Assembly: GCA_002438565.1 (NCBI GenBank)
Contig: DJPN01000030.1
Location: forward strand, 7,330-35,156
Source: Alphaproteobacteria bacterium UBA6411
GTDB lineage: Bacteria > Pseudomonadota > Alphaproteobacteria > CAAGCB01 > CAG-977
Direction of reading: 5' to 3'
Length of the DNA: 27,827 nucleotides
Part shown: positions 9,101 through 16,256 of the stretch, piece by piece
Numbering within the stretch: position 1 is the stretch's first letter
Layout: every line of letters begins with the position of its first letter
Program-made: the position numbers and the translations under genes
Notes under the pieces: model-generated
Told to the model about the DNA's origin: nothing
Databases searched by the model: none
Seen by the model: the letters and a program-made list of their open reading frames with translations, nothing else

Positions 9101-9696
9101 GAAACCTGTTTGGACGCCGTATTCATCAACAGCAGCAGCGCCCCCAAAACGGGCAGCGACAAAAACGCCATCGCCGCGCCTTTGCATAAATTCAGGCACA
9201 CGAAAAACAGCGTTCCGATGCCGACGCCAGCCAGCATGTTCCCGTTTTCGGCCAGCCATTTCGCCTGTCCGCGCGGCAAAAACGGCAGCCAGCCGCCGAT
9301 ATAAACGCCGATATTGTCGGGATAGACCAACCCCAGAATGTACGCGCCGCACGCCCCCGTCACCACGGCCAGAAAAGCGCGCCCCAACAGCCGCCAAAAC
9401 GACAGCAGAAACAGACAAAACAGCGATATTATCAGCAGCCCGACGCAGGAAAACAGCACTTCGGGCAGAACTTCGTTGTTCAAAATCAAAGGATATTTGT
9501 TTTTGTACAGGAAAAACAAAAAGGTGAACGCCGTCGTAAAGAACATAAACAAAGCGGCGTGCAAAAAGAATGTAACGGACGACTCGTCTTTCAGTTTTTG
9601 CAATTTTTTCGCTTTATTATGATTGCGTTCTATGTTTTCCTCTTCGGCGGTTTGAGTTTCATCCGCCGCTTCAGTCATTTCCGTTTCTTCTGCCAT
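6136..9696 (-). CDS. Membrane sulfatase-superfamily protein with long periplasmic coiled-coil tail
   Basis: 1186 residues. A charged cytoplasmic N-terminus (1-40) is followed by five hydrophobic segments (about 41-65, 78-100, 103-125, 153-171, 174-191), so what follows should be periplasmic. Residues about 220-600 resemble the sulfatase/alkaline-phosphatase superfamily: LIYLILADHAG with a metal-ligand-type aspartate (D229), FFAHVDLPHYPY (443-454) and the metal-binding VIHGDHGDG (522-530). Cysteine pairs (347/357, 576/594) could form disulfides. Residues 660-830 are acidic and proline-rich. Residues about 833-1017 are an Ala/Glu/Lys/Arg heptad coiled coil like that of TolA, and the rest is a Pro/Glu/Ala tail. 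The substrate is unknown; relatives transfer phosphoethanolamine or phosphoglycerol to envelope glycans. The usual Thr/Ser/Cys nucleophile is not obvious. Several long open frames on the opposite strand are composition artefacts. Confidence 0.72.
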   Translation of the reverse strand: MAEETEMTEAADETQTAEEENIERNHNKAKKLQKLKDESSVTFFLHAALFMFFTTAFTFLFFLYKNKYPLILNNEVLPEVLFSCVGLLIISLFCLFLLSFWRLLGRAFLAVVTGACGAYILGLVYPDNIGVYIGGWLPFLPRGQAKWLAENGNMLAGVGIGTLFFVCLNLCKGAAMAFLSLPVLGALLLLMNTASKQVSPQIVQKKASVFADEQNDEKTQNLIYLILADHAGYKAAVEEWKSVMTQSKNPMAEPNSPAFINAFYQTNGFAFYPSAYLPYPDRYRNVGSAVNPSEQEVSSKLFSRDDASYFVSSEDARVFLLRNALFKDLNEKGYKINVYQTYPFDFCKGFDGEVDKCVTYPAPLGALYQTDLSVADRVMLLVGHFLNSSSLGKKLVADMQRKPALSDLPFVANPLAYSLPVGQSGVLYRLTKDAETAKGKNVFFAHVDLPHYPYMYDENCNLVSDPMKWRFRGNDFASKKDLSGDMKNRQAYMRQLACTYGQLNYMLKDLKDSGTLANTKIVIHGDHGDGLRKNERMTASLTQVQMQIDRVKRDMTTVFAVYDPDAKKATVEKGACDVPTLVNKYVLDVQNGACRSPDMSKATEQEKDEILKWLSEPVDDAWLKKENYAPIYTAWREKGGQAFMARVAQRQQQSDKAVADSDKMMFIAPPLEKSGEKAVDDPKEAFDFVPVPDEEKADAPAEEDAPPLFDERQEQPSDEKQKEQAGGFDLLDDAFADVPAPMQIPETQAEEKWKTVQQNENDGKADELFADVPPPPAETEENAKTEAAPADEKAEQTAVQAETRDLPLPEETIELPTLDFAEPSLTDLEQAASVDKAKEEMEAQKKAAEEAAAQAELKAKEEARKKAEEEAELAAKKAAEDAAEKAAKEEAEAAAQAKLKAEEEARKKEEAARAVKEAEAKAKAEAELRAKIEAEVRAKLEAEAKAKAEQEARLKAEIEAKLRAEAEAKARREAEEAQEKAEQAARIQKAIDDAVAKQKAAEEARLREEAEAAAKKAFPPAENTDLLDKTHEVITERTNRYGETETYIFIERQPNPKRYEKKNREKELQQDLIRLNPQEKDVEAKAPEPEKQAEKQPQERVLGTETADGETDAAADSAKNTQTPPESENTAAVEKAAGVPEAAVPPELPAEPALAEQAPSEETTASAETAEQSKVPPMPEGRELTD

Positions 9697-9734
9697 TCCG
9701 AATATCCGTTAAACAAACATATCTCTGGATTTAA

Positions 9735-9763
9735 TTCATAAACTTGCCTACAGTATAAGTCAA
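9735..9763 (-). promoter_or_regulatory. Predicted sigma70-type promoter of the sulfatase-like gene
   Basis: On the minus strand TTGACT and TATGAA are separated by 17 bases, with predicted transcription start about 30 bases before the ATG at 9696. It sits in the 98-base divergent gap shared with the TPR-methyltransferase gene. Confidence 0.55.
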
Positions 9764-9794
9764 TTTTTCATTATAAATCGAGTCGGAATTTTTT

Positions 9795-11609
9795 ATGTCC
9801 TTTTCGCTTTTTTTTCAAAACGCCGTCGCCCTGCACCAAGCGGGAAAGCTGGACGAAGCGGAGCAAATCTACCGCCAGCTGTTGGAAATCGCGCCGGAAC
9901 ACACCGATTTGCTTCATTTGCTGGGAATGGTGGCTTTTCAAAAAGGAGCCTTTGATTCGGCTCTGGATTTTTTGTACAAAGCCGTCAAACTGTCCCCCGA
10001 TTCGGCTGCGTACCGCTTTACGCTGGCGCAGGCTTTGCAAAACAGCGGCCGGCCGAAAGAAGCTTTGGAGCAATACGGCGCCGTTGCCGCTTTGGATGAA
10101 AACCTGCCCGACACTTACAACAACACGGGCGTGATTTACCGGTCTTTGGGACAAAAGGAACAGGCGCGGCAGGCTTTTGAAACCGCTTTGCAAAAAAAGC
10201 CCGATTTTGCGTTGGCCATGATGAATCTCGCCCTGCTTGAGCGCGATAACGGCAAAAACGAAGCCGCCATGGCTTTACTGGAAAAAGCCGCCGCCATCGA
10301 CCCGAACGACGCCGAAATTCACGCGCAAACCGCGATCACCCTGCGCCAAAGCGGGCGGTACGCCGACGCCTTGAAATCCATGGAACGCGCCGCCGCCCTT
10401 TGCCCCGACAACCCGACGTATTTGAACGGATTGGGAATTGTCAAAGAGTGCTTGAACGACCTTGACGGCGCTTTCGACGCTTACGATGCGGCCGTCCGCT
10501 GTGCCCCCGACTACCCCGACGCCTATAACAACCGCGCCAATATTTACGCCAAGCGCGGCCAAAAATGGGATGCCGAGGACGATTACAAAACCGCCGTCAA
10601 GCTTGACCCGAAATATGCCGAAGCGTTTAACAATCTGGGCGCTTTGCTGTACGACAACGAACGTTACGAAGAAGCGCTGGAATGTTACCGCAAAGCGTTC
10701 ATTATCAATCCGAAACAGGCGGAAACGTGCTTGAATCTGGGAATGGCCGTCAAAGAATCGGGGGACGCCGCCGAATCCGTGGGGCTGTATTTGACCGCCC
10801 TTGCCCTCAAACCCGAACTGAGCATCGCCCATTCGTATCTGGCGCAGGCTTTGCACACGATTTACGTTCACGATAAAAATCCAGACCTTGCCAAACAACT
10901 GGCGCATAAATGGCTGCAGTTTTTCCCCGGCAATCCGATTGCCCGCCATGTTTGCGACACGTTCGACAACAAAAACCCCGCCGAAACCTCGCCGGCCTAT
11001 GTCCGCGATTTGTTCGACGCTTTTGCGGATTCGTTTGAATCGTCCCTGCAAAAGCTTGATTACCGTGTCCCCGATTTGCTGAAAACGGCTTTGGCCAAAG
11101 AAAAAAGCGGCCTGCGAATTCTGGACGCGGGTTGCGGGACGGGTTTGAACGCGCCGTTTTTGAAAACAATCGCCGGCCATTTGACGGGCGTCGACCTGTC
11201 GCCCAAAATGATTGAAAAAGCGCGTGAAAAGAATCTGTACGACACTTTGGAAACGGCCGACGCCGTTGATTACATGAACGGCCGCCGCGCCGCATTCGAC
11301 GCAGTCGTTTTGGCGGACGTCGCCTGTTATTTCGGCGATTTGACCCCGCTTTTGACGGCGGCGGCGAACTGTTTGAGCGACGGCGGCAAACTGTTTTTGA
11401 CCGTCGAAGAAAACGGCGGAACGCAGCCGTTCGCCCTGCAGCCGTCAGGGCGCTACACCCACGCGGAAGCCGCTTTGCGCCAAACGCTGATTCAATCGGG
11501 ATTTGACGCGCCCGCACCGTCCCGCACCGTTCTGCGCACGGAAAACGCCTTGCCGGTCAACGGCTTGGTTGTTTGCGCGGCAAAGAAAAATACAGGAAAA
11601 GAAAACTGA
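9795..11609 (+). CDS. TPR-repeat protein with C-terminal SAM-dependent methyltransferase domain
   Basis: 604 residues. Residues 1 to about 375 are roughly ten tandem tetratricopeptide repeats with the usual small residues and Pro at helix ends (for example EQIYRQLLEIAPEHTDLLHL). A linker containing YVRDLFDAFADSFESSL leads into a class I methyltransferase domain (about 420-600) with the SAM-binding motif ILDAGCGTG near residue 442, then GVDLSPKMIEKAREK and a YFGDL acidic loop. This TPR-plus-methyltransferase arrangement is known in proteobacteria, usually annotated only by domain. The methyl acceptor is unknown; the TPR part probably binds a protein partner. There is no signal peptide. It heads a chain of six same-strand genes leading to bamD, recN and ligA. 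A weak candidate promoter (TTAATT, 17 bases, TATAAG) lies at 9731-9759. Confidence 0.85.
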   Translation: MSFSLFFQNAVALHQAGKLDEAEQIYRQLLEIAPEHTDLLHLLGMVAFQKGAFDSALDFLYKAVKLSPDSAAYRFTLAQALQNSGRPKEALEQYGAVAALDENLPDTYNNTGVIYRSLGQKEQARQAFETALQKKPDFALAMMNLALLERDNGKNEAAMALLEKAAAIDPNDAEIHAQTAITLRQSGRYADALKSMERAAALCPDNPTYLNGLGIVKECLNDLDGAFDAYDAAVRCAPDYPDAYNNRANIYAKRGQKWDAEDDYKTAVKLDPKYAEAFNNLGALLYDNERYEEALECYRKAFIINPKQAETCLNLGMAVKESGDAAESVGLYLTALALKPELSIAHSYLAQALHTIYVHDKNPDLAKQLAHKWLQFFPGNPIARHVCDTFDNKNPAETSPAYVRDLFDAFADSFESSLQKLDYRVPDLLKTALAKEKSGLRILDAGCGTGLNAPFLKTIAGHLTGVDLSPKMIEKAREKNLYDTLETADAVDYMNGRRAAFDAVVLADVACYFGDLTPLLTAAANCLSDGGKLFLTVEENGGTQPFALQPSGRYTHAEAALRQTLIQSGFDAPAPSRTVLRTENALPVNGLVVCAAKKNTGKEN

Positions 11610-11619
11610 AAACTGGACA

Positions 11620-12318
11620 ATGAGAACAAGAACGTCTAAAATCCTTTTCACCGTATTGGGGCTGACTTTGGTCGCCTTGATTGTCATGACATTAGGATGG
11701 AGAAAACAAATGCCGCATTATAACTGGAGCGAAGTTCCCGCGACCGAAACGGAAGCTTTAATCAATAAAATCAATGCGCTCAGCACATACAACATTTTCA
11801 ACGCGGACCGCACGCATCTGCAAGTTGCGGATTTGCCGTTCTATACGAACTTCAAACTGCTGCAGGCGACGACTTTTTCGACGATTCCGCCCGTAACGAT
11901 GGAATATCTGCTGGCCAAAGACGGCGAAGTCATCAAAATGGACGGCACGCGCGAACCGATTTTTGAACACAACAAAGACGCCGGACTGGTTTTGAACGAA
12001 GAAACCGTCGTTGCTTATGCGACTTTCGTTTTGGACGCCGTCCAAACCGATCAAGGCACTTTGCGTTTGGTTGAACACGTCGACGAAGACACCTTTACGG
12101 ACACACCGACCCCGCAGCAGCGCAAGGACGTTACTCATATGATCCGCCCTGCGAAAGTTGTCAAAACGGATGACGGATTCAAACTAGATGTCATCATGCT
12201 GTACGGCGATTCCGTGTTCCGCGCGGATTTGGATGTCAAAAACGACGGCTATATCGAAATCGTCGGTGAAGAAAAACTGGCGGAAGGCATGCCCGTTCGT
12301 CCGATTTTCCTCGAGTAA
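11620..12318 (+). CDS. Single-pass membrane protein of unknown function
   Basis: 232 residues; I do not recognise the family. The N-terminus is basic (MRTRTSK) and followed by one hydrophobic helix (about residues 8-25), after which the protein is soluble and acidic. This predicts an inner-membrane anchor with a periplasmic domain of about 200 residues. The domain reads as mixed alpha/beta with short strands and no cysteines, and I see no catalytic motif. The start at 11620 is chosen because it keeps the membrane anchor and lies 10 bases after the preceding stop. An alternative ATG at 11710 has a better AGGATGGAG upstream but would remove the anchor. Its place between a TPR-methyltransferase and an aldehyde-dehydrogenase-like gene in the bamD chain suggests, but does not show, a link to the envelope. 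Confidence 0.7.
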   Translation: MRTRTSKILFTVLGLTLVALIVMTLGWRKQMPHYNWSEVPATETEALINKINALSTYNIFNADRTHLQVADLPFYTNFKLLQATTFSTIPPVTMEYLLAKDGEVIKMDGTREPIFEHNKDAGLVLNEETVVAYATFVLDAVQTDQGTLRLVEHVDEDTFTDTPTPQQRKDVTHMIRPAKVVKTDDGFKLDVIMLYGDSVFRADLDVKNDGYIEIVGEEKLAEGMPVRPIFLE

Positions 12319-12330
12319 CCGGATAACTCC

Positions 12331-13800
12331 ATGTTTCGCCGCGTCGCCCATATCGTCAATACTTTGAATCTGGACACGGATTTTCTGTCCAGCGGAAATT
12401 GTGTCGACTGTTCCCCCGTAACAGGGGAGGAAATCGCTTCGTTTCCCTTGGGCGATGCGGAAACCGTCGAACGGACGATTTCCCGATCGGTTGCCGCGTT
12501 TCATGAATGGCGCGAAGTTTCGCCGACCGGACGAAGCGAACTGATTCGTTTGTTTGCGGAAGAGTTGCGCAACAACAAAGACGCCCTTGTCGATTTGATT
12601 ATGATTGAAACGGGGAAAATCCGTTCCGCCGCATTGAAAGAGGTGGAACGCTCTATCTCCCTGTGCGAATCGGTTGCGTCCATTCCTCAGCGGCTGTCGG
12701 GGGTTTCCGCCCCGACGGAAAGTCATAAGCTGGTAATTTCCCAGTCATGGCTGCCTTTGGGTCCCGTGGCGGTTGTCAGTTCGTTCAATTTTCCGCTGCG
12801 CGTTTGGGCGCTGCATGCACTGGTCGCTTTGGCCTGCGGCAATTCCGTGATTTGGCGGCCGTCGCGCAAAGCGACTTTGACGGCGTTTGCGGTAATATCT
12901 TTGCTGCGGCGGGCGAAAGCGCGCTGTTCCGCGAACTGTCCCGAATATCTGGCGCAAATTTTGATTTGCGACCATCCGGAATTGATGCAGCTGGCCAAAA
13001 GCCCCAAAGTGCCTTTGGTCTGCGCGACGGGCGAGCCCGCCATGGCGCGAAAGATTCAAGGGCTGGTCGGCGAACGGCTCGGCCGGTCCATTTTGGCGAC
13101 GGGCGGCAACAACGCCGCGGTCATCGCCCCCAGCGCGGATATCAAACTGGCCGTCAACCACATCGTCCGTTCGACCATCGCGGATTGCGGTCAGCGCGGA
13201 ACATCCCTGCAGCGGCTGTTTTGCCATTCATCCGTCTACGATGCCGTCGTTCCCTTGCTGAAAGAGGAATTTCAAAAGGTTTACGTCAACTCCCCCTTTG
13301 AACGCCAAAGCATGATCGGCCCTCTGATTGACAAAACAGCTTACGACACGATGCGCCTGTCGTTGGAACAGGCGACGGTTGACGGCGGGAAAGTATCGGG
13401 CGGGAACCGTTTGGATGTCGGCAATTACAAGGACGCCTATTACGTTCAGCCCGCTTTGATTGAAATGCCTGCGCAAACGGGCATTGTAACGACGGAACAG
13501 CTGGCGCCGACGCTGTATGTCATGCGCTACGACGATTTTGACGAAGCGATGGAGGGCGTCAATGCTTTCCCGCAAACGCTTGTATCCTGCATGTTCACAA
13601 ACGATTTAAAGGAAGCGGGAGCGTTTTCGTCTGTGGACGGGGCGCATACGAATGTCGCGACGGTCAACGCGGGAACGGTCGGATACGATTTGGCGGCAAT
13701 GTTCGGCACAGACAGAAACGCCGTCGGATCGGGAACGGCATCCGAACCGTGGCGGCCGTTCATGCAGGCGAAATCCTGTCTGGTCAATTTCAACTGTTAA
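12331..13800 (+). CDS. Aldehyde dehydrogenase (ALDH7-like) homologue lacking catalytic Cys and Glu
   Basis: 489 residues, full family length. It most resembles the ALDH7/alpha-aminoadipate-semialdehyde dehydrogenase group: SFNFPLRVWALHALVALACG with the conserved oxyanion asparagine (N153), the GGNN block (258-261), TTEQLAPTLYV (387-396) and the C-terminal AGTVGYDLAAMFG region. The active site is not conserved. The catalytic cysteine of the GQRC motif is glycine (G290 in CGQRGTS) and the general-base glutamate before GGNN is alanine (A256). The NAD-binding lysine is arginine (R176) and the usual TGS nucleotide loop reads TGEP. The frame is intact, so this looks like a selected pseudoenzyme rather than a decaying gene. 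C286, four residues before the lost cysteine, is a possible but unproven substitute. It lies 12 bases after the membrane-protein gene and 14 bases before bamD. Confidence 0.85.
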   Translation: MFRRVAHIVNTLNLDTDFLSSGNCVDCSPVTGEEIASFPLGDAETVERTISRSVAAFHEWREVSPTGRSELIRLFAEELRNNKDALVDLIMIETGKIRSAALKEVERSISLCESVASIPQRLSGVSAPTESHKLVISQSWLPLGPVAVVSSFNFPLRVWALHALVALACGNSVIWRPSRKATLTAFAVISLLRRAKARCSANCPEYLAQILICDHPELMQLAKSPKVPLVCATGEPAMARKIQGLVGERLGRSILATGGNNAAVIAPSADIKLAVNHIVRSTIADCGQRGTSLQRLFCHSSVYDAVVPLLKEEFQKVYVNSPFERQSMIGPLIDKTAYDTMRLSLEQATVDGGKVSGGNRLDVGNYKDAYYVQPALIEMPAQTGIVTTEQLAPTLYVMRYDDFDEAMEGVNAFPQTLVSCMFTNDLKEAGAFSSVDGAHTNVATVNAGTVGYDLAAMFGTDRNAVGSGTASEPWRPFMQAKSCLVNFNC

Positions 13801-13814
13801 AAAGGGCAAAGCGA

Positions 13815-14576
13815 ATGCGCCGTCTGTTTTCGACCGTGTTGTTGTGCTTGGTTTCGGCATGCGCGACGCCAGAAAAGCCCGACCCCGAAACCGTTTCCCC
13901 CGAAGTGCTGTACAACCGCGCCGCGGATCTGCTGATTGAAAAGCACGAATACACCAAAGCGATTGACGCATTCGACGAAATCGACCGCTATTATCCGTAT
14001 TCCCGCTGGGCGTTGAAAGCCCAAATCATGCAGGCGTTTGCGGATTACGTCAAAAAGGAATACGACGACGCGGAAATTGTGCTTGACCGTTTCATTCAGC
14101 TGTATCCCGGCAACAAATACGCCCCTTACGCCTATTATCTAAAGGCGATGTGTTCCTACGCGCAGCTGTCCGATCCCATGCGCGATCAAAAGAAAACGCA
14201 GGACGCTTTGCTGGCTTTGCGCGAGGTTGCCAACCGCTTTCCCAAAACGGATTACGCCGCAGACGCCGAAAAAAAGCTGAATTTGACGTATGACTATCTG
14301 GCGGCGAAAGAATTGAACGTCGGGCGTTTTTACCAGAAAAACAACGAACACGCGGCGGCGCTGAACCGTTTCAACACGGTGGTGCGCGACTACCCCGTCA
14401 CCCGTTCCGTGCAGGAAGCGTTGTTCCGTCTGACCGAAACCTATTTGATTTTGGGTTTGGATGAAGAGGCGCAAAAATCGGCGGCCGTTCTGGGATACAA
14501 CTATCCCGAAAGCCGCTGGTACAAAAAGGCGTACGCTTTGATGAAAAAATACGCGCCCGAAACAATCAAAGGATAA
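13815..14576 (+). CDS. bamD: Outer membrane assembly lipoprotein BamD (ComL)
   Basis: 253 residues. BamD is the essential lipoprotein of the BAM complex that folds beta-barrels into the outer membrane. The start at 13815 gives a lipoprotein signal peptide with the lipobox LVSAC, cysteine 16 being the acylated residue. An in-frame upstream start would extend into the ALDH-like gene and bury the signal. An AAAGGG ribosome site lies about 8 bases upstream. The mature protein has the five TPR-like helical hairpins of the family: EVLYNRAADLLIEKHEYTKA, then a segment with IDRYYPYSRWALKAQ, and FDTVVRDYP-type repeats (here FNTVVRDYP). Length and motif order match alphaproteobacterial BamD. It is followed after 6 bases by recN, an order conserved in many alphaproteobacteria. 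Confidence 0.94.
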   Translation: MRRLFSTVLLCLVSACATPEKPDPETVSPEVLYNRAADLLIEKHEYTKAIDAFDEIDRYYPYSRWALKAQIMQAFADYVKKEYDDAEIVLDRFIQLYPGNKYAPYAYYLKAMCSYAQLSDPMRDQKKTQDALLALREVANRFPKTDYAADAEKKLNLTYDYLAAKELNVGRFYQKNNEHAAALNRFNTVVRDYPVTRSVQEALFRLTETYLILGLDEEAQKSAAVLGYNYPESRWYKKAYALMKKYAPETIKG

Positions 14577-14582
14577 CTTGAG

Positions 14583-16256
14583 ATGTTGGCTCGCCTGTCG
14601 ATTCGCGATGTCGTTTTGATTGAAAAGCTGGATTTGGATTTTGCGGACGGTTTGTGCGCTTTTACGGGCGAAACGGGCGCGGGTAAATCGATTCTGCTGG
14701 ATTCGCTGGCTTTGGCGATGGGCGCGCGTTCCGATTCGGGGCTGGTGCGCCGCGGGGCGAAACAGCTGTCCGTATCCGCGGAATTTTCGCCCGTTTTGCC
14801 CGAAATCAAAGCGTTGTTAGACGAACAGGCGATTGACTGCGACGACGATTCGCTGTTTTTGCGCCGCATTGTTTCCGCCGACGGGAAAAGCCGCGCGTTC
14901 ATCAACGACCAGCCCGTCAGCGCGGCTTTGCTGCGCCAAGTCGGGGATTATCTGGTCGAAATTCACGGACAATTCGCAACGCACGGCTTGCTGAATTTGG
15001 CGACGCACCGCGGCATTCTGGATGCTTACGGACGATTGGAAAGCTTGACTGCCGCCTGCGCTTGCGCTTTTGACGCATGGCAGTCGAAAATCGCCGAGCG
15101 ACAAACCGCACGAGACGCTTTCGCCAAAGCGCAAGCCGAGGAAGATTTCATCCGCCATTCCGCCGAAGAACTGTCCGCTTTCGCCCCGCGCGAAGGCGAG
15201 GAAAAAGAGCTGGCCGACCGCCGCGCCTTGATGATGAACGGCGAAAAACTGGCGGAGGGGCTGAACACCGCGCGGCAGGCTTTGACAAACGAAGAAATCG
15301 AACGTTCCCTGCGCACCGCTCAGCGTCAGCTGGAAAACCTGTCGCGGCTGACGGACGGCAAGTACGACGCGATTATCGACACGCTCGCCCGCGCGGAAAA
15401 CGAATTGAACGAAGCGGCGTCCGCCGTCGAATCGGAATGTGATCAAATCGAATTCGACCCGCGCGAACAGGAACAGGTGGAAGACCGCCTGTACGCTTTG
15501 CGCTCTCTGGCGCGAAAGCACCAAACGGAACCCGACGCCCTGCCCGCTTTGCTGGCGGATTTTGAAGCCAAACTGTCCGCTTTGGACAAAGGCGACGACG
15601 ACCTTATCACGTTGGAAAAAGCGGTTGAACAGGCGCGCGTCGCGTATTTGACGGCGGCGCGCACGCTGTCCGAAGCCCGCAAGCAAACGGCTGAAAAACT
15701 GGACGCCGCGGTCAAGGCGGAGCTGCCGCCCTTGAAACTGGAACGGGCGACGTTCAAAACGCAAATCGACATGCTGCCCGAATCCCTGTGGGGCGCGGAC
15801 GGGTTGGACAAAGTCACCTTCACCGCCGCGACCAACGCGGGCACGGACGCCGCGCCGATTAACAAAATCGCGTCCGGCGGCGAATTGGCGCGCTTCATGC
15901 TGGCGCTGAAGGTCAATCTTGCGACTTCCGAAAACATTCCGACACTGGTGTTTGACGAAGTGGACGCGGCTATCGGCGGCGCGACGGCGTCAGCGGTCGG
16001 CGAACGGCTGGCGCGGCTGGCGCGCGAAAACTGCCAAGTGCTGGTCATCACCCATTCGCCGCAGGTCGCTTCGTTCGGTGCGCATCATTTCCGCGTCGAA
16101 AAGGGCGAAACCGACGGCAAAACAATCACCACCGTCCGCGAACTGACCGATTCCGAACGGCGCGAGGAAATCGCCCGCATGCTGTCGGGCGCGGAAATCA
16201 CGGACGCGTCGCGCGCCGCGGCTGTCGAGCTTTTGAAAAACAGGATGAACGCATGA
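14583..16256 (+). CDS. recN: DNA repair protein RecN
   Basis: 557 residues, normal for the family. RecN is an SMC-like ATPase that acts early in double-strand break repair. The N-terminal half-domain starts MLARLSIRDVVLIEKL and has the Walker A loop GETGAGKS (residues 29-36). The middle (about 150-370) is a coiled coil rich in Glu, Arg and Ala. The C-terminal half has the ABC signature SGGELARFMLALK, Walker B LVFDEVDAAIGG, and the switch histidine in VITHSPQVAS. The start at 14583 follows bamD by 6 bases. The stop overlaps the ligA start in an ATGA arrangement, so translation of the two is probably coupled. No SOS (LexA) box was recognised in front of it, consistent with expression from the operon. 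Confidence 0.96.
   Translation: MLARLSIRDVVLIEKLDLDFADGLCAFTGETGAGKSILLDSLALAMGARSDSGLVRRGAKQLSVSAEFSPVLPEIKALLDEQAIDCDDDSLFLRRIVSADGKSRAFINDQPVSAALLRQVGDYLVEIHGQFATHGLLNLATHRGILDAYGRLESLTAACACAFDAWQSKIAERQTARDAFAKAQAEEDFIRHSAEELSAFAPREGEEKELADRRALMMNGEKLAEGLNTARQALTNEEIERSLRTAQRQLENLSRLTDGKYDAIIDTLARAENELNEAASAVESECDQIEFDPREQEQVEDRLYALRSLARKHQTEPDALPALLADFEAKLSALDKGDDDLITLEKAVEQARVAYLTAARTLSEARKQTAEKLDAAVKAELPPLKLERATFKTQIDMLPESLWGADGLDKVTFTAATNAGTDAAPINKIASGGELARFMLALKVNLATSENIPTLVFDEVDAAIGGATASAVGERLARLARENCQVLVITHSPQVASFGAHHFRVEKGETDGKTITTVRELTDSERREEIARMLSGAEITDASRAAAVELLKNRMNA

Noticed and set aside
10275..11180. Minus-strand open frame of 301 codons opposite the TPR gene
   Set aside because: It is a shadow of the repetitive TPR coding sequence; the plus frame has regular TPR signatures and a SAM-binding motif.
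14817..15764. Minus-strand open frame of 315 codons inside recN
   Set aside because: The RecN frame has complete Walker A, signature and Walker B motifs; the antisense frame is Arg/Phe/Gln-rich with no recognisable features.
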